The notes: generated from the letters alone by a model not told the origin. DNA of 64,000 bases from JAGTVG01 sp963820995 (GCA_963820995.1 CAWGCL010000004.1:930001-994000); one strand, 5' to 3'; shown: positions 1-11,811, numbered from the stretch's first letter. Numbers and translations: made by a program.

Positions 1-3000
1 GTAATGATGAGGACAACGAGGATTTTGAAACCATTGAACAGGAAGTATTTCTTGGTAATATCCCATATATGACGGAGAAAGGTTCCTTTGTCGTAAATGG
101 AGCTGAACGCGTCATAGTTTCTCAATTGCATCGATCTCCGGGTGTTTTCTTTGCCCAGAGTAAGCATACCAATGGTACAAAATTGTATTCTGCAAGAATT
201 ATCCCTTTCAAAGGTATCCTGGATCGAATTTGCCACCGATGTAAATACCGTAATGTATGCTTACATTGACCGAAAGAAGAAATTTCCGGTAACCACTTTG
301 TTGAGAGCAATAGGATAGGGATCTGATAAAGATATTCTGGATCTTTTTGGCCTTTCAGAAGAAGTGCCTGCCACAAAAACTAACTTAAAGAAGGTAGTTG
401 GCAGAAAACTTGCTGCAAGAGTTCTGAAAACATGGATTGAAGATTTTGTAGATGAAGATACCGGAGAAGTTGTTTCCATAGATAGAAATGAAGTTATCCT
501 TGAAAGGGATTCCGTTATTCAGGAAGAAGATATAGAGATCATTATAGAATCCGGATCCAAAGTCTATCATTCTTCATAGAGAATGAAGCAAACATCGAGG
601 ATTATACAATTATATATAATACGCTTCAAAAAGATAATTCCAACTCTGAAAAAGAGGCCGTTGAGCAGATATACCGGCAGCTGAGAAATACTGAAGCACC
701 TGATGAACAAACTGCCAGGGATATTATACAAAGTCTGTTTTTTAGTGATAAAAGATATGACCTTGGTGAAGTTGGCCGGTACAGGATCAATAAAAAACTT
801 GGTGTCAATACAGACTATGAAAAGAAAGTCCTGACAAAGGAAGATATTATTCTGATTGTTAAGTACCTGATTGGACTGATCAACTCAAAAGCAGTAGTTG
901 ATGATATTGACCACTTAAGCAATAGAAGAGTAAGAACTGTTGGAGAACAATTATATCAACAGTTTGGTGTTGGACTTGCCCGAATGGCCAGGACAATAAA
1001 GGAAAGAATGAATGTAAGGGATAATGAAGATTTTAAACCTGTTGATCTGATCAATGCAAGGACATTATCTTCTGTAATTAATTCCTTCTTTGGAACAAAC
1101 CAATTGTCTCAGTTTATGGATCAGACTAATCCACTGGCTGAGATCACCCATAAACGACGAATGTCAGCACTGGGGCCAGGAGGCCTTTCCAGAGAGCGGG
1201 CTGGATTTGAGGTTCGGGACGTTCACTATACGCATTATGGCCGACTTTGTACCATTGAGACTCCTGAAGGACCAAATATTGGCTTGATCTCCTCTCTTTG
1301 TGTTCATGCCAAAGTGAACAAGATGGGATTCATCGAGACCCCGTATCGTAAATCTAAGGATGGTAAAGTTTCTATGAGTGAAAATGTTGAATATCTTACT
1401 GCTGAAGAGGAGGATACATCTAATCATCGCTCAGGCTAATGCACCCCTCGATAATACAGGGAAATTTGTAAATGAAAAAGTAAAAGCACGATTTGAAGGT
1501 GATTATCCATTGATTGAAGGCGAAAAAGTAGCCTTTATGGATGTTGCACCTAACCAGATCGTATCAGTGGCGGCATCATTGATTCCATTCCTTGAGCATG
1601 ATGATGCAAACAGGGCCTTAATGGGATCTAACATGCAGCGTCAGGCTGTACCGCTTATGAATCCTCAATCGCCTATTGTAGGAACCGGACTGGAAGCACG
1701 CGTTGCTGAAGATTCAAGGGCCTTGATAAAGGCAGAAGGAGAAGGAGAAGTTGAATTTGTGGATGCAAATGAATTACCATAAAATATAACCTGACTGAAG
1801 ATGAAGCTACCACTACTTTTGATAGTGAAGTAAAGACATATAATCTTACTAAATTCAGAAGGACAAACCAGGACACTTGCATAAACCTGAGACCAATAGT
1901 ATTTAAAGGCCAGAAGGTCAAAAAAGGACAGGTGCTCTGTGAAGGTTATGCTACTGAAAAAGGAGAGCTGGCTCTTGGCAGAAACCTGATGGTGGCATTT
2001 ATGCCATGGCAGGGATATAATTTTGAGGATGCTATTGTCATTTCAGAGCGAGTGGTTAGAAATGACGTATTTACTTCCATACATATTGAAGAGTTTGAAT
2101 TGGAAGTAAGGGATACAAAAAGGGGTGAAGAAGAATTGACCTCCGAAATTCCCAATGTCAGTGAGGAAGCCGTTAAAAATCTTGATGAGAATGGCATAAT
2201 CAGAATTGGTGCTGAAGTTATGGAGGGAGATATCCTCGTAGGTAAAATTACACCTAAAGGGGAAACAGATCCTACTCCGGAAGAGAAACTTCTCCGAGCC
2301 ATTTTTGGAGACAAAGCTGGTGATGTTAAAGATGCCTCCTTGCGGGCCTCACCATCACTGCAAGGTGTGGTTATTGAAACAAAATTGTTTGCCAGACCTA
2401 AGAAAGATAAAGAACTCAGGGCCAAGTCGAAAAAGGAAGTTGAAATACTGAAGAATAGCTATAGTAAAGAGTTACTTGGATTAAGAGCTATCTTCATCGA
2501 TAAACTATCCAAATTGCTGGACGGAAAAGTTTGCCAGAGTGTGAAGCACAAATTTGGCGATGAGATCATGGCAAGTGGAGTTAAGTTCACGAAGGAAAAT
2601 ATTGAAGCGAATTTCTTCCCTGAGAAAAATATTTACAGGGATGAAAGCACCTATAATGTTCCTGAGGAAGTAAATCTGATATCTGACCTCCTGCTGGATA
2701 ATTGGACAGATGATAAATATACCAATGGTCTGATCGAAATTCTGGTTAAGAATTTTAATAAGACTAGAAACGAAATTGCCGGAACCTTTAAAAGAGAGAA
2801 ATTTACTCTGGAGGTGGGTGATGAACTACCAACTGGTATAGTGCAGTTGGCCAAAGTATACGTTGCGAAGAAACGTAAACTGAAAGTGGGAGATAAAATG
2901 GCCGGTCGTCATGGAAATAAAGGTGTTGTAGCTAAAATAGTCAGGGAAGAGGATATGCCATTCCTTGAAGACGGTACGCCGGTTGATATTGTATTGAATC

Positions 3001-3563
3001 CTTTGGGCGTGCCATCGCGTATGAACCTTGGTCAGATCTATGAAACTGTTCTTGGATGGGCTGGTTTGAAGCTGAACAAGAAGTATGCTACGCCAATATT
3101 TGACGGAGCTTCCATTCAGGATGTTGAAAAGGAACTGAATGATGCTAAATTGCCCCGGTATGGACGTACAGATCTTTATGACGGCCTCACAGGGGATAAA
3201 TTTGATCAGCAGGTTACCGTAGGTGTTATCTATATCCTGAAGTTGGGTCATCTTGTTGATGATAAAATGCACGCAAGATCCATAGGCCCTTACTCGCTGA
3301 TTACACAGCAACCTCTGGGTGGTAAGGCCCAATTTGGTGGACAGCGATTTGGTGAGATGGAAGTTTGGGCACTTGAAGCTTTTGGTGCAGCAAATGTCCT
3401 TCAGGAAATGCTTACCGTGAAATCTGATGACGTGATCGGAAGAGCAAAGGTTTACGAATCCATTGTTAAAGGTGAAAACATGACAAAGGCAAATGTGCCT
3501 GAATCCTTTAATGTATTGGTACATGAACTCAGGGGACTTGCACTTGAGGTAACTATGGAATAA
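1..3563 (+). CDS. rpoB: RNA polymerase beta subunit (5' partial, frame-disrupted)
   Basis: Beta subunit of DNA-dependent RNA polymerase; it forms the catalytic centre together with RpoC. The reading begins upstream of the window: the frame is already open at base 3 and gives typical RpoB text (QEVFLGNIPYMTEKG at about 39-83). The hallmark GDKMAGRHGNKGVV lies near 2893-2935. The frame is broken by single-base insertions near 214, 558, 585 and 1419, a single-base deletion near 1775, and a TAG at 316-318 where the family has Tyr (AIGYGSDKD context). Between the breaks every segment reads as good RpoB, and 1776-3563 is uninterrupted to the TAA. The gene is essential and no second copy is seen here, so I read the breaks as sequence errors rather than decay. 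rpoC follows after 39 bases. Confidence 0.95.
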
Positions 3564-3602
3564 TAATTTGAAACAAGCTTTATAATATAGACTATATCCA
3601 AT

Positions 3603-6600
3603 ATGGCTTTTAGAAAAAATAAAAAAATCACAAGTGACTTTAAAAATGTAACCATCAGTCTTGCTTCCCCGGAATCAATTCTTGAAAGTTCTCATGGTGA
3701 AGTCACCCAACCGGAAACCATTAATTACAGGACTTATAAACCAGAAATGGGCGGATTGTTTTGCGAACGGATTTTTGGACCTGTAAAAGATTGGGAATGC
3801 CATTGTGGAAAATACAAGAGAATTAGATATAAGGGTATAATTTGTGACCGTTGTGGCGTTGAGGTTACTGAGAAGAAGGTAAGAAGGGAGCGAATGGGAC
3901 ATATCGAACTGGTTGTTCCGGTAGCTCATATCTGGTATTTTAAATCACTGCCTAATAAAATAGGTTATCTTCTGGGATTACCCACAAAGAAACTGGATCA
4001 GATCATTTATTACGAACGGTACCTGGTTGTGCAACCTGGTTTGAAAGCTGAGGATGGTATTAATACCATGGATTTCCTGACTGAGGATGAATACCTTGAT
4101 ATTATGGATAAACTTCCAAGGGAAAACCAGATGCTGGATGACGATGATCCAAATAAGTTTATCGCTAAAATGGGGGCAGAATCACTTGAGATGGTCCTTA
4201 AACGTATTGAACTGGACGAATTATCTTTTAGTCTGCGACATCAGGCAGCTACAGATACTTCACAACAGAGAAAAGCGGAAGCGTTGAAAAGGCTCAAAGT
4301 GGTTGAAGCATTCCGGGAAGCAAGAACCCGAATAGAGAATCGTCCTGAATGGATGATCATCAGAATGGTGCCTGTTATTCCTCCGGAACTGCGGCCTCTT
4401 GTTCCACTTGATGGAGGACGATTTGCTACTTCTGACTTGAATGATCTTTATCGAAGGGTTATTATAAGGAATAACAGACTTAAGAGGTTGATTGATATAA
4501 AAGCTCCGGAAGTAATTCTACGTAATGAAAAGAGGATGCTTCAGGAAGCAGTTGATTCCTTATTTGATAATTCAAGAAAAGTAAATGCGGTAAGATCAGA
4601 TGGAAACCGCGCCCTGAAATCCTTAAGTGATATGCTCAAAGGAAAACAAGGTAGATTCCGCCAGAACTTGCTGGGTAAAAGGGTGGATTATTCAGGACGA
4701 TCTGTTATCGTTGTAGGGCCAGAGCTTAAAATGCATGAATGTGGCTTGCCAAAGCATATGGCGGCGGAATTATTCAAGCCTTTTATCATCAGGAAACTTA
4801 TTGAGAGGGGTATTGTAAAAACGGTTAAATCTGCCAAAAAGATTGTAGACCGTAAAGATCCTGTCGTCTGGGATATTCTTGAAAACGTATTAAAAGGACA
4901 TCCTGTTATGCTTAACAGGGCTCCTACACTGCACAGATTAGGTATTCAGGCATTCCAGCCAAAGCTTATAGAAGGCAAAGCCATTCAATTGCATCCATTA
5001 ACATGTACAGCTTTCAACGCTGACTTTGATGGCGACCAAATGGCTGTTCATGTACCCCTTGGACAGGAAGCAATACTTGAAGCTTCTCTGCTGATGATAT
5101 CCACACATAATATTCTAAACCCCGCTAATGGCGCACCGATAGCTGTTCCTTCTCAGGATATGGTACTTGGTTTGTACTATGTAACCAAAGGCAGACCTAG
5201 CACCAAAGATCATCCGGTTAAAGGAGAAGGTGGATTGTTCTATAGTCCGGAAGAGGTTATTATAGCAATTAATGAAGGAAAAGTTTCTATTCATGCACCT
5301 GTAAAGGTTAAAGTGAATATCAGGAATGAAAACGGCGAATTAGAAAAGAAACTGATAGATACCGTAGCAGGTAGAGTTATATTTAACCAGAATGTTCCTG
5401 AAGAAGTTGGTTATGTGGATGAGTTATTGACTAAGAAAAAGCTTCAGAAGATCATCTCTGATGTACATAAAATTTGTGGCGGGGCAAAGGCTGCCAAGTT
5501 CCTCGATGATATCAAAGAGCTTGGATTCCAGATGGCTTACAAAGGTGGCCTTTCTATTGGATTGGATGATGTGAAGATCCCGACCACTAAAAATGAACTT
5601 ATTGCTGAGGCGAAGGAAGAGGTCGATGCCGTTTGGAACAATTACTTCATGGGTCTGATCACAGACAATGAGAGATACAACCAGGTAATTGATATCTGGA
5701 CAAGGATAAACTCACAATTGACCGCACACCCTGATGACAGAACTTCAGGAAGATGAAAACGGATTTAATAGCATTTATATGATGATGCACTCCGGGGCAA
5801 GGGGTTCCAGAGAGCAGATCAGGCAGCTTGGGGGAATGAGGGGATTGATGGCCAAACCACAGAAGAGCTTGTTAGGCTCTGTAGGAGCTATTATAGAAAA
5901 CCCGATTTTGTCGAACTTTAAAGAGGGTCTTGACGTGATAGAGTATTTCATTTCCACACACGGTGCCCGAAAAGGATTGGCCGATACTGCCTTGAAGACT
6001 GCTGACGCCGGATACCTTACCAGAAGGTTGGTTGACGTAGCTCAGGATGTTGTTGTGAATGAAGAGGATTGTGGAACACTGCGAGGTCTCGTGGTTACTG
6101 CACTGAAGGATAATGAGGATATCGTTGAACCTCTGTCAGAGAGGATATTAGGACGGGTAGTCGTTCATGATGTATATCTTCCTTTAAATGATGAATTAGT
6201 AGTAAGATCCGGAGAAGAGATTACAGAAGAGATCGCACACAAGATCGAAGACGGCGGGTATAGAAGAAGTTGAGATCAGATCGGTATTGACCTGTGAAAC
6301 AAAACAAGGGATCTGTGCCAAATGCTACGGAAGGAATCTTTCAACCGGGTTGATGGTTCAGCGAGGAGAGGCTGTTGGAGTAATAGCAGCTCAATCTATT
6401 GGTGAGCCAGGCACACAGCTTACACTTCGAACCTTCCACGTAGGTGGTACAGCATCGAATATTGCTGTTGAGGCAAGAATCACTGCTAAGTTTGATGGTA
6501 AGGTCGAGTTTGAAGAGTTACGACACCTTACAACCAAGAATGCTGATGGTGAAAATGTAGAAGTCGTTATGGGTCGGACCGGTGAAATCAAGATCATAGA

Positions 6601-7911
6601 TGAGAAATCCGGAAAACAACTGATCAGTAACCACGTTCCCTACGGTGCTTTCCTAAGTATTAAGAACGGTGATAAAGTGAAGAAGGGTGATCAACTATGT
6701 TTCTGGGATCCATATAATGCAGTAATACTATCAGATTTCAATGGAAAAGCCGAATATGAGTACATTGAAGAAGGCATTACATATAGAGAGAATCTGACGA
6801 GCAGACAGGGCATAAGGAAAAAGTTATTATCGACAGTAAGGATAAAACCAAAAACCCTGCGATTATGGTTGTTGGATCTAAAGATGAAGTTAAAACATAC
6901 AACATACCAGTTGGCGCTCACCTTGCAGTTGACGTAGGTGATAAAATAGTTGCTGGCCAGATTTTATGTAAAATACCAAGACAAATTGGTAAAACAAGGG
7001 ATATCACCGGAGGTTTGCCTCGTGTAACTGAATTGTTCGAGGCAAGAAATCCTTCTAATCCTGCGGTAGTAAGTGAAATTGATGGGATTGTTACTTACGG
7101 TGCCATTAAGAGGGGAAACAGGGAAATCTTCATTGAATCCAAAGATGGCATAAAGAAAAGATATTTGGTGCCTTTATCCAAACATATACTGGTACAGGAT
7201 AATGACTTTGTGAAAGCGGGGATACCTCTTTCTGACGGAGCCATTACACCTGCTGATATATTATCTATAAAAGGCCCTACTGCTGTACAAGAATATCTTG
7301 TGAATGAAATACAGGAGGTTTACCGTCTGCAGGGTGTGAAGATCAATGATAAGCATATTGAAATCATTGTACGACAAATGATGCAGAAAGTGGTCATAAT
7401 TGAACCTGGGGACACGACTTTCCTGCCTGGTCAGGTAGTTGACAAGTGGATGTTCAGAGAAGAGAATGATTCCGTTCTGGATAAAAAAGTAGTTGTTGAT
7501 TCTAAGGAGTCCGCAGTACTTAAAGCGGGCCAGATCATATCTTCCAGAAGATTACGGGATGAAAATTCCAGTTTGAAACGAAAGGATATGGCCATTGTAG
7601 AGGTACGGGATGCCATGGCTGCCGTATCGATGCCTACATTACAAGGTATCACACAAGCCTCACTTGGAACACAGAGTGTGTTGTCTGCAGCATCTTTCCA
7701 GGAAACTACAAAGGTGCTCAGTGAAGCTGCTATCAGAGGAAAACGAGATGGATTGATAGGATTAAAAGAAAATGTAATTGTAGGCCATCAAATACCTGCC
7801 GGAACAGGAATGAGGGAGTATAGCAAGTTGATCGTTTCTTCTAAAGAGGAATACGAGCAATTGATCGAATCCAAAGAGGAGTTCACAAAACATAGAGAAC
7901 CACAGTATTAA
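3603..7911 (+). CDS. rpoC: RNA polymerase beta' subunit (frame-disrupted)
   Basis: Beta' subunit of RNA polymerase, about 1435 aa once repaired. The N-terminal zinc cysteines are at C66, C68, C81 and C84. The Mg-binding NADFDGDQMA motif starts at residue 472, with catalytic aspartates at about 474, 476 and 478. The second zinc cluster (CETKQGICAKC) is near 6296-6328. Three one-base shifts break the frame: an extra base in a C run near 5730, an extra G near 6256 and a missing base near 6790. The pieces join into a continuous family sequence, so sequence error is the likely cause. It is co-directional with rpoB and ends 6 bases before the DUF3467 gene. Confidence 0.95.
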
Positions 7912-7917
7912 TATATT

Positions 7918-8250
7918 ATGGAAGACGACAATAAAGCTAAAAATCCTGCAGCACCAAACCAGATCAATATCGAATTGACAGAGGATATAGCCGAAGGCAT
8001 ATATTCAAATCTGGCGATGATCGCACATTCAAATAGTGAATTTGTAATCGATTTTATCAGGTTAATGCCTGGTGTTCCGAAGGCAAAGGTTAAGTCCAGA
8101 ATTGTGATTACACCTGAGCATGCCAAGAGGTTATCAAATGCCTTGATCGATAATATCCGAAAATACGAGGATACTTTTGGTGACATCAAGAAAACCGAAG
8201 ACGCACCTAAATTTCCGATCAATTTTGGAGGTACTGTAGGAGAGGCTTAG
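7918..8250 (+). CDS. DUF3467 family protein
   Basis: A 110-aa soluble protein matching, from memory, the small DUF3467 family usually encoded directly behind rpoC in Bacteroidota. The visible core is INIELTEDIAEGIYSNLAMI followed by a segment containing FVIDFIRLMPGVPKAKVKSR and TPEHAKRLSNAL. No signal peptide, membrane segment or catalytic motif is visible. It starts 6 bases after the rpoC stop, so it is probably co-transcribed with the polymerase genes. Its function is not known to me; the position suggests a link to transcription, which is inference only. Confidence 0.8.
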   Translation: MEDDNKAKNPAAPNQINIELTEDIAEGIYSNLAMIAHSNSEFVIDFIRLMPGVPKAKVKSRIVITPEHAKRLSNALIDNIRKYEDTFGDIKKTEDAPKFPINFGGTVGEA

Positions 8251-8278
8251 TGGATTGAATTTATGGGGGTAAATTATT

Positions 8279-8308
8279 TTGCATAATAAAAGGAATTACC
8301 TACCTTTG
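8279..8308 (+). promoter_or_regulatory. Bacteroidota sigma-type promoter for the rpsL operon
   Basis: TTG at 8279-8281, a 19-base spacer, then TACCTTTG at 8301-8308. This matches the Bacteroidota housekeeping consensus TTG-N19/21-TAnnTTTG. It is followed by GCAGTCC and lies 47 bases before the rpsL start, in the gap after the DUF3467 gene. Confidence 0.8.
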
Positions 8309-8354
8309 CAGTCCGAAATTTTCAAGGAGAATAGAAAAATAACGATATAATTGT

Positions 8355-8732
8355 ATGCCAACAATTCAACAGTTAGTTAGAAAGGGACGAAAAACAAAAT
8401 CGTCAAAATCAAAGTCACCTGCTTTGGATTCATGTCCACAGAGGAGGGGTGTATGTACCAGGGTATATACCACAACCCCGAAAAAGCCTAATTCTGCCAT
8501 GAGAAAAGTGGCCAGGGTAAGGCTCACCAATGGTAATGAAGTGAACGCCTACATCATGGGTGAGGGTCATAACCTTCAGGAACACTCTATTGTTCTGATC
8601 AGGGGAGGCCGTGTGAAGGACCTTCCAGGTGTTCGTTATCACATAATCAGGGGTGCCCTCGACACAGCAGGAGTTGAAGGCCGGCTTCAGGCTAGATCAA
8701 AATATGGTGCTAAAAGGCCTAAGACTAAATAA
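8355..8732 (+). CDS. rpsL: Ribosomal protein S12
   Basis: Small-subunit protein S12 (125 aa) at the decoding centre. It begins MPTIQQLVRKGR and carries the conserved TTPKKPNSAMRKVARV and the GVRYHIIRGALD loop. The lysine in TTPKKPNSA, whose substitution gives streptomycin resistance in other bacteria, is unchanged. It is the first gene of the rpsL-rpsG-fusA-rpsJ operon, preceded by the promoter at 8279-8308. Length and sequence are normal. Confidence 0.97.
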   Translation: MPTIQQLVRKGRKTKSSKSKSPALDSCPQRRGVCTRVYTTTPKKPNSAMRKVARVRLTNGNEVNAYIMGEGHNLQEHSIVLIRGGRVKDLPGVRYHIIRGALDTAGVEGRLQARSKYGAKRPKTK

Positions 8733-8743
8733 AGATATTTAAG

Positions 8744-9211
8744 ATGAGGAAATCAAAACCAAAGAAGAGATATTTATTGCCGGATCCTAAATTTAAGGAT
8801 ACGCTAGTTACCAGGTTTGTTAATAATCTGATGCTCATGGGTAAAAAGAACCTTTCATACAGTACTTTTTACGATGCTATTGAAATTGTTGAGGACAGAG
8901 TTGGTGAAAATGGATTGGAGACCTGGAAAAAGGCTTTGAATAATATAATGCCTGCTGTTGAGGTAAAAAGTAGAAGAGTTGGCGGCGCTACCTTTCAGGT
9001 GCCAACTGAGGTACGACCAGATCGAAAAGTTTCATTGGGAATAAAATGGATGATCAGGTATGCGAAGATGAGGAACGAGAAAACTATGGTGGAGAGACTG
9101 GCCGGAGAAATAGTAGCTGCTTCAAAAGGTGAAGGTGCTGCTGTGAAGAAGAAAGATGATACACATAGGATGGCTGATGCCAACAAGGCTTTCTCCCACT
9201 TCAGATTTTAA
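8744..9211 (+). CDS. rpsG: Ribosomal protein S7
   Basis: Small-subunit protein S7 (155 aa), a primary 16S rRNA binder in the head of the 30S subunit. Typical features are MRKSKPKKR at the start, NNLMLMGKKNLSYSTFYDA, the KSRRVGGATFQVPTEVRPDR beta hairpin, and a terminal ANKAFSHFRF. It starts 11 bases after rpsL and fusA follows 8 bases later. In E. coli S7 is the autoregulator of this operon; no such control site was identified here. Confidence 0.97.
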   Translation: MRKSKPKKRYLLPDPKFKDTLVTRFVNNLMLMGKKNLSYSTFYDAIEIVEDRVGENGLETWKKALNNIMPAVEVKSRRVGGATFQVPTEVRPDRKVSLGIKWMIRYAKMRNEKTMVERLAGEIVAASKGEGAAVKKKDDTHRMADANKAFSHFRF

Positions 9212-9219
9212 TATTTGAA

Positions 9220-11349
9220 ATGGCAACTAGAGACTTACAATATTTAAGAAATATTGGCATCATGGCCCACATTGATGCCGGAAAGACAACTGCCACTGAA
9301 AGAATTCTCTATTATACCGGCTTGACACATAAGCTGGGAGAAGTTCATGAAGGTGGAGCCGTAATGGATTGGATGGAACAGGAGCAGGAGCGGGGCATAA
9401 CCATTACTTCTGCTGCCACCACAACATTTTGGAAATATCCTACCATTCAGGGACGGCAGACCAATGAGTCCAAAGAATATATGATCAACATCATAGATAC
9501 CCCCGGTCACGTTGATTTTACTGTGGAGGTTGAAAGATCACTGAGGGTTCTTGATGGATCGGTAGCTTTATTTTGTGCAGTATCTGGTGTTGAACCTCAA
9601 TCTGAAACGGTTTGGAGACAAGCTGATAAGTATAAGGTTCCCAGGATCTGTTTCGTAAACAAAATGGACAGGGCTGGTGCGGATTTCTTTAATGTAGTAG
9701 ATGAGATAAGGGATAAGCTTGGTGCTAATCCTATTCCACTTCAGGTACCAATTGGCGCTGAAGATTCCTTCCGTGGGGTGGTTGATCTGATTCAAAATAA
9801 GGCCATTATCTGGAATGAAGAAGATAAGGGGATGACCTATATGATTGAGGATATTCCTGAAGATCTTGTAGAAACAGTTGATGAATGGAGGCAGAAGCTT
9901 GTAGAAAGTGTTGCCGAATATGATGATGAGATCCTTGAAAAGTTCTTTGAAGACCCTGAATCGATAACTGAAGATGAAATGATGACTGCTATTAGAAAAG
10001 CTGTAATCGATTTGTCATTTTCTCCGGTACTCGTTGGGTCGGCTTTTAAGAATAAGGGTATTCAGGCGTTACTGGATGCAGTTTGTAGATATTTACCTTC
10101 TCCACTTGACCTTCCCCCGGTTACTGGGATCAATCCTGACAATGACAAGGAAGAAACCAGAGAGCCGGATGCCAGCAAACCTTTTTCTGCGTTAGCATTT
10201 AAAATTGCAACCGATCCCTTTGTCGGAAGGTTGTGCTTTTTCAGAACTTATTCTGGAAAGTTGAATGCAGGGTCATACATATTTAATACGAGAACGGGTA
10301 AAAAGGAAAGGATATCCAGATTGATGCAGATGCATTCCAATAAGCAAAATCCAATAGATTTTGTAGAAGCTGGAGATATTGCAGCTGCGATTGGATTTAA
10401 GAATATTAAAACAGGGGATACCCTTACCGATGAAAAGCATAAGATCATATTAGAATCTATTACCTTCCCAGATCCAGTTATTGGTTATGCAATTGAACCT
10501 AAGAAGCAAATTGATCAGGACAAGTTGGGTGTAGCGATATCGAAACTTGTAGAAGAAGATCCAACCCTTCGGGTAATGACCAATGAAGAAACAGGACAGA
10601 CTGTTCTGAGAGGTATGGGTGAGTTACACCTGGAGATTATAATTGACCGGCTCAAGAGGGAATTTAATGTTGAAATTAACCAGGGTGCTCCACAGGTTGC
10701 CTATAAGGAAGCCATATTTGGAAATGTGGAATACCGTGAATTATATAAGAAACAATCTGGTGGACGTGGTAAATATGCGGATATAGTGTTTGAGCTAGGA
10801 CCACAGGATGAAGATTATGAAAAACCTGGTCTGCAATTTGTAAATGAAATTGTAGGTGGGGTAATCCCAAGGGAATATATTCCATCTGTTGAAAAAGGAT
10901 TTACCGAGGCCATGAAAAATGGGCCATTGGCAGGATATCCTCTTGAAAGGATGAAAGTGCGTCTTTTTCATGGGTCCTATCATGATGTAGATTCTGATTC
11001 ATTATCATTTGAATTAGCAGCCAGAATAGGATTTAGAGAAGCTGCATCCAAAGCAAAGCCCAAACTTATGGAACCGATCATGTCAGTGGAGGTCGTAACT
11101 CCTGACGAGTATACGGGACCGGTAACGGGTGACCTGAATAAAAGACGGGGCATTATGAAAGGGATGGATACCAAAGGAGGAGCTCAGGTAGTTAAGTCTG
11201 ACGTCCCATTATCCGAACTGTTTGGATATGTCACTGACCTCAGGACAATATCATCAGGCAGAGCATCAGCTACTTTAACATTTTCTCATTATGATTTAGT
11301 TCCTGAAGCCCTGGCCCAAAAAATTATCGCAAAAGTAAAAGGTGAATAG
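9220..11349 (+). CDS. fusA: Translation elongation factor G
   Basis: EF-G (709 aa), the GTPase that drives ribosomal translocation. The GTPase motifs are visible: AHIDAGKTTATERIL (P-loop, about residues 16-30), EQERGITITSAATT (switch I), DTPGHVDFTVEVE (G3) and NKMDRAGADF (G4). Domain IV and the C-terminal part are complete, with GPLAGYPLERMKVRLF and RRGIMKGMDTKGG. Length is normal for the family. It sits between rpsG and rpsJ, the classical str-operon order except that tuf is replaced at this point by rpsJ. Confidence 0.97.
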   Translation: MATRDLQYLRNIGIMAHIDAGKTTATERILYYTGLTHKLGEVHEGGAVMDWMEQEQERGITITSAATTTFWKYPTIQGRQTNESKEYMINIIDTPGHVDFTVEVERSLRVLDGSVALFCAVSGVEPQSETVWRQADKYKVPRICFVNKMDRAGADFFNVVDEIRDKLGANPIPLQVPIGAEDSFRGVVDLIQNKAIIWNEEDKGMTYMIEDIPEDLVETVDEWRQKLVESVAEYDDEILEKFFEDPESITEDEMMTAIRKAVIDLSFSPVLVGSAFKNKGIQALLDAVCRYLPSPLDLPPVTGINPDNDKEETREPDASKPFSALAFKIATDPFVGRLCFFRTYSGKLNAGSYIFNTRTGKKERISRLMQMHSNKQNPIDFVEAGDIAAAIGFKNIKTGDTLTDEKHKIILESITFPDPVIGYAIEPKKQIDQDKLGVAISKLVEEDPTLRVMTNEETGQTVLRGMGELHLEIIIDRLKREFNVEINQGAPQVAYKEAIFGNVEYRELYKKQSGGRGKYADIVFELGPQDEDYEKPGLQFVNEIVGGVIPREYIPSVEKGFTEAMKNGPLAGYPLERMKVRLFHGSYHDVDSDSLSFELAARIGFREAASKAKPKLMEPIMSVEVVTPDEYTGPVTGDLNKRRGIMKGMDTKGGAQVVKSDVPLSELFGYVTDLRTISSGRASATLTFSHYDLVPEALAQKIIAKVKGE

Positions 11350-11357
11350 TTATTAAT

Positions 11358-11663
11358 ATGACACAGAAAATCAGAATTAAATTAAAATCCTATGATCATA
11401 ATCTGGTTGATAAATCATCAGAAAAGATCGTTAGGGCTGTAAAAACTACTGGCGCTGTTGTTAGCGGACCTATTCCTTTACCAACTGAAAAGGAAATATT
11501 CACGGTACTCAGGTCTCCGCATGTAAACAAAAAATCCAGGGAGCAGTTTCAGCTTTGCACCTATAAACGACTTGTTGATATTTACTCAAATAGCACCAAG
11601 ACAGTAGATGCTTTAATGAAACTAGAGTTGCCAAGCGGCGTTGATGTAGAGATCAAAGTCTGA
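11358..11663 (+). CDS. rpsJ: Ribosomal protein S10
   Basis: S10 (101 aa), a head protein of the 30S subunit that also contacts NusB in antitermination complexes of other bacteria. It starts MTQKIRIKLKSYDHNLVD and carries SGPIPLPTEKEIFTVLRSPHVNKKSREQF in two recognisable blocks. It begins 8 bases after fusA and belongs transcriptionally to the str-type operon. Unlike the E. coli S10 operon, a terminator and a new promoter separate it from rplC. Confidence 0.97.
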   Translation: MTQKIRIKLKSYDHNLVDKSSEKIVRAVKTTGAVVSGPIPLPTEKEIFTVLRSPHVNKKSREQFQLCTYKRLVDIYSNSTKTVDALMKLELPSGVDVEIKV

Positions 11664-11687
11664 TTGGATAAATACAATATTTAAAAT

Positions 11688-11729
11688 CCCGCCCCGGCCT
11701 GCCTATCGCAGGCAGGCGGGACTTTTTTT
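11688..11729 (+). terminator. Rho-independent terminator after rpsJ (repeat copy 1)
   Basis: The outer stem CCCGCC (11688-11693) pairs with GGCGGG (11715-11720). An inner stem GCCTGC/GCAGGC closes a CTATC loop. A T7 tract follows at 11723-11729. It ends the rpsL-rpsG-fusA-rpsJ unit. A closely similar element occurs at 44987-45028, so this is a dispersed terminator-like repeat. Confidence 0.8.
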
Positions 11730-11764
11730 GAACCTGTATATAAGGCAAATAAATTTGAATGTTT

Positions 11765-11794
11765 TTGAACATTGAAATTTATTTAATACCTTTG
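11765..11794 (+). promoter_or_regulatory. Promoter of the rplC ribosomal operon
   Basis: TTG at 11765-11767, a 19-base spacer and TACCTTTG at 11787-11794, followed by CAGTCC exactly as at the rpsL promoter. It lies directly behind the terminator at 11688-11729 and 53 bases before rplC, so the S10-type cluster is transcribed from here and not from fusA-rpsJ. Confidence 0.8.
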
Positions 11795-11811
11795 CAGTCC
11801 TTTTGTCGACC

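Noticed and set aside
316..318. Reassignment of TAG as a sense codon.
   Set aside because: Several intact genes in the window terminate at TAG and no other in-frame TAG was noticed in conserved proteins.
2826..3524. A 232-residue open frame antisense to rpoB.
   Set aside because: It mirrors the conserved rpoB coding strand, has no recognisable family features and is a usual shadow of a well-conserved gene.
1..7911. Programmed frameshifting in rpoB and rpoC.
   Set aside because: There are eight breaks of mixed sign without slippery heptamers or downstream pseudoknots, and rplP, secY and many unrelated genes show the same defect. Error is simpler.
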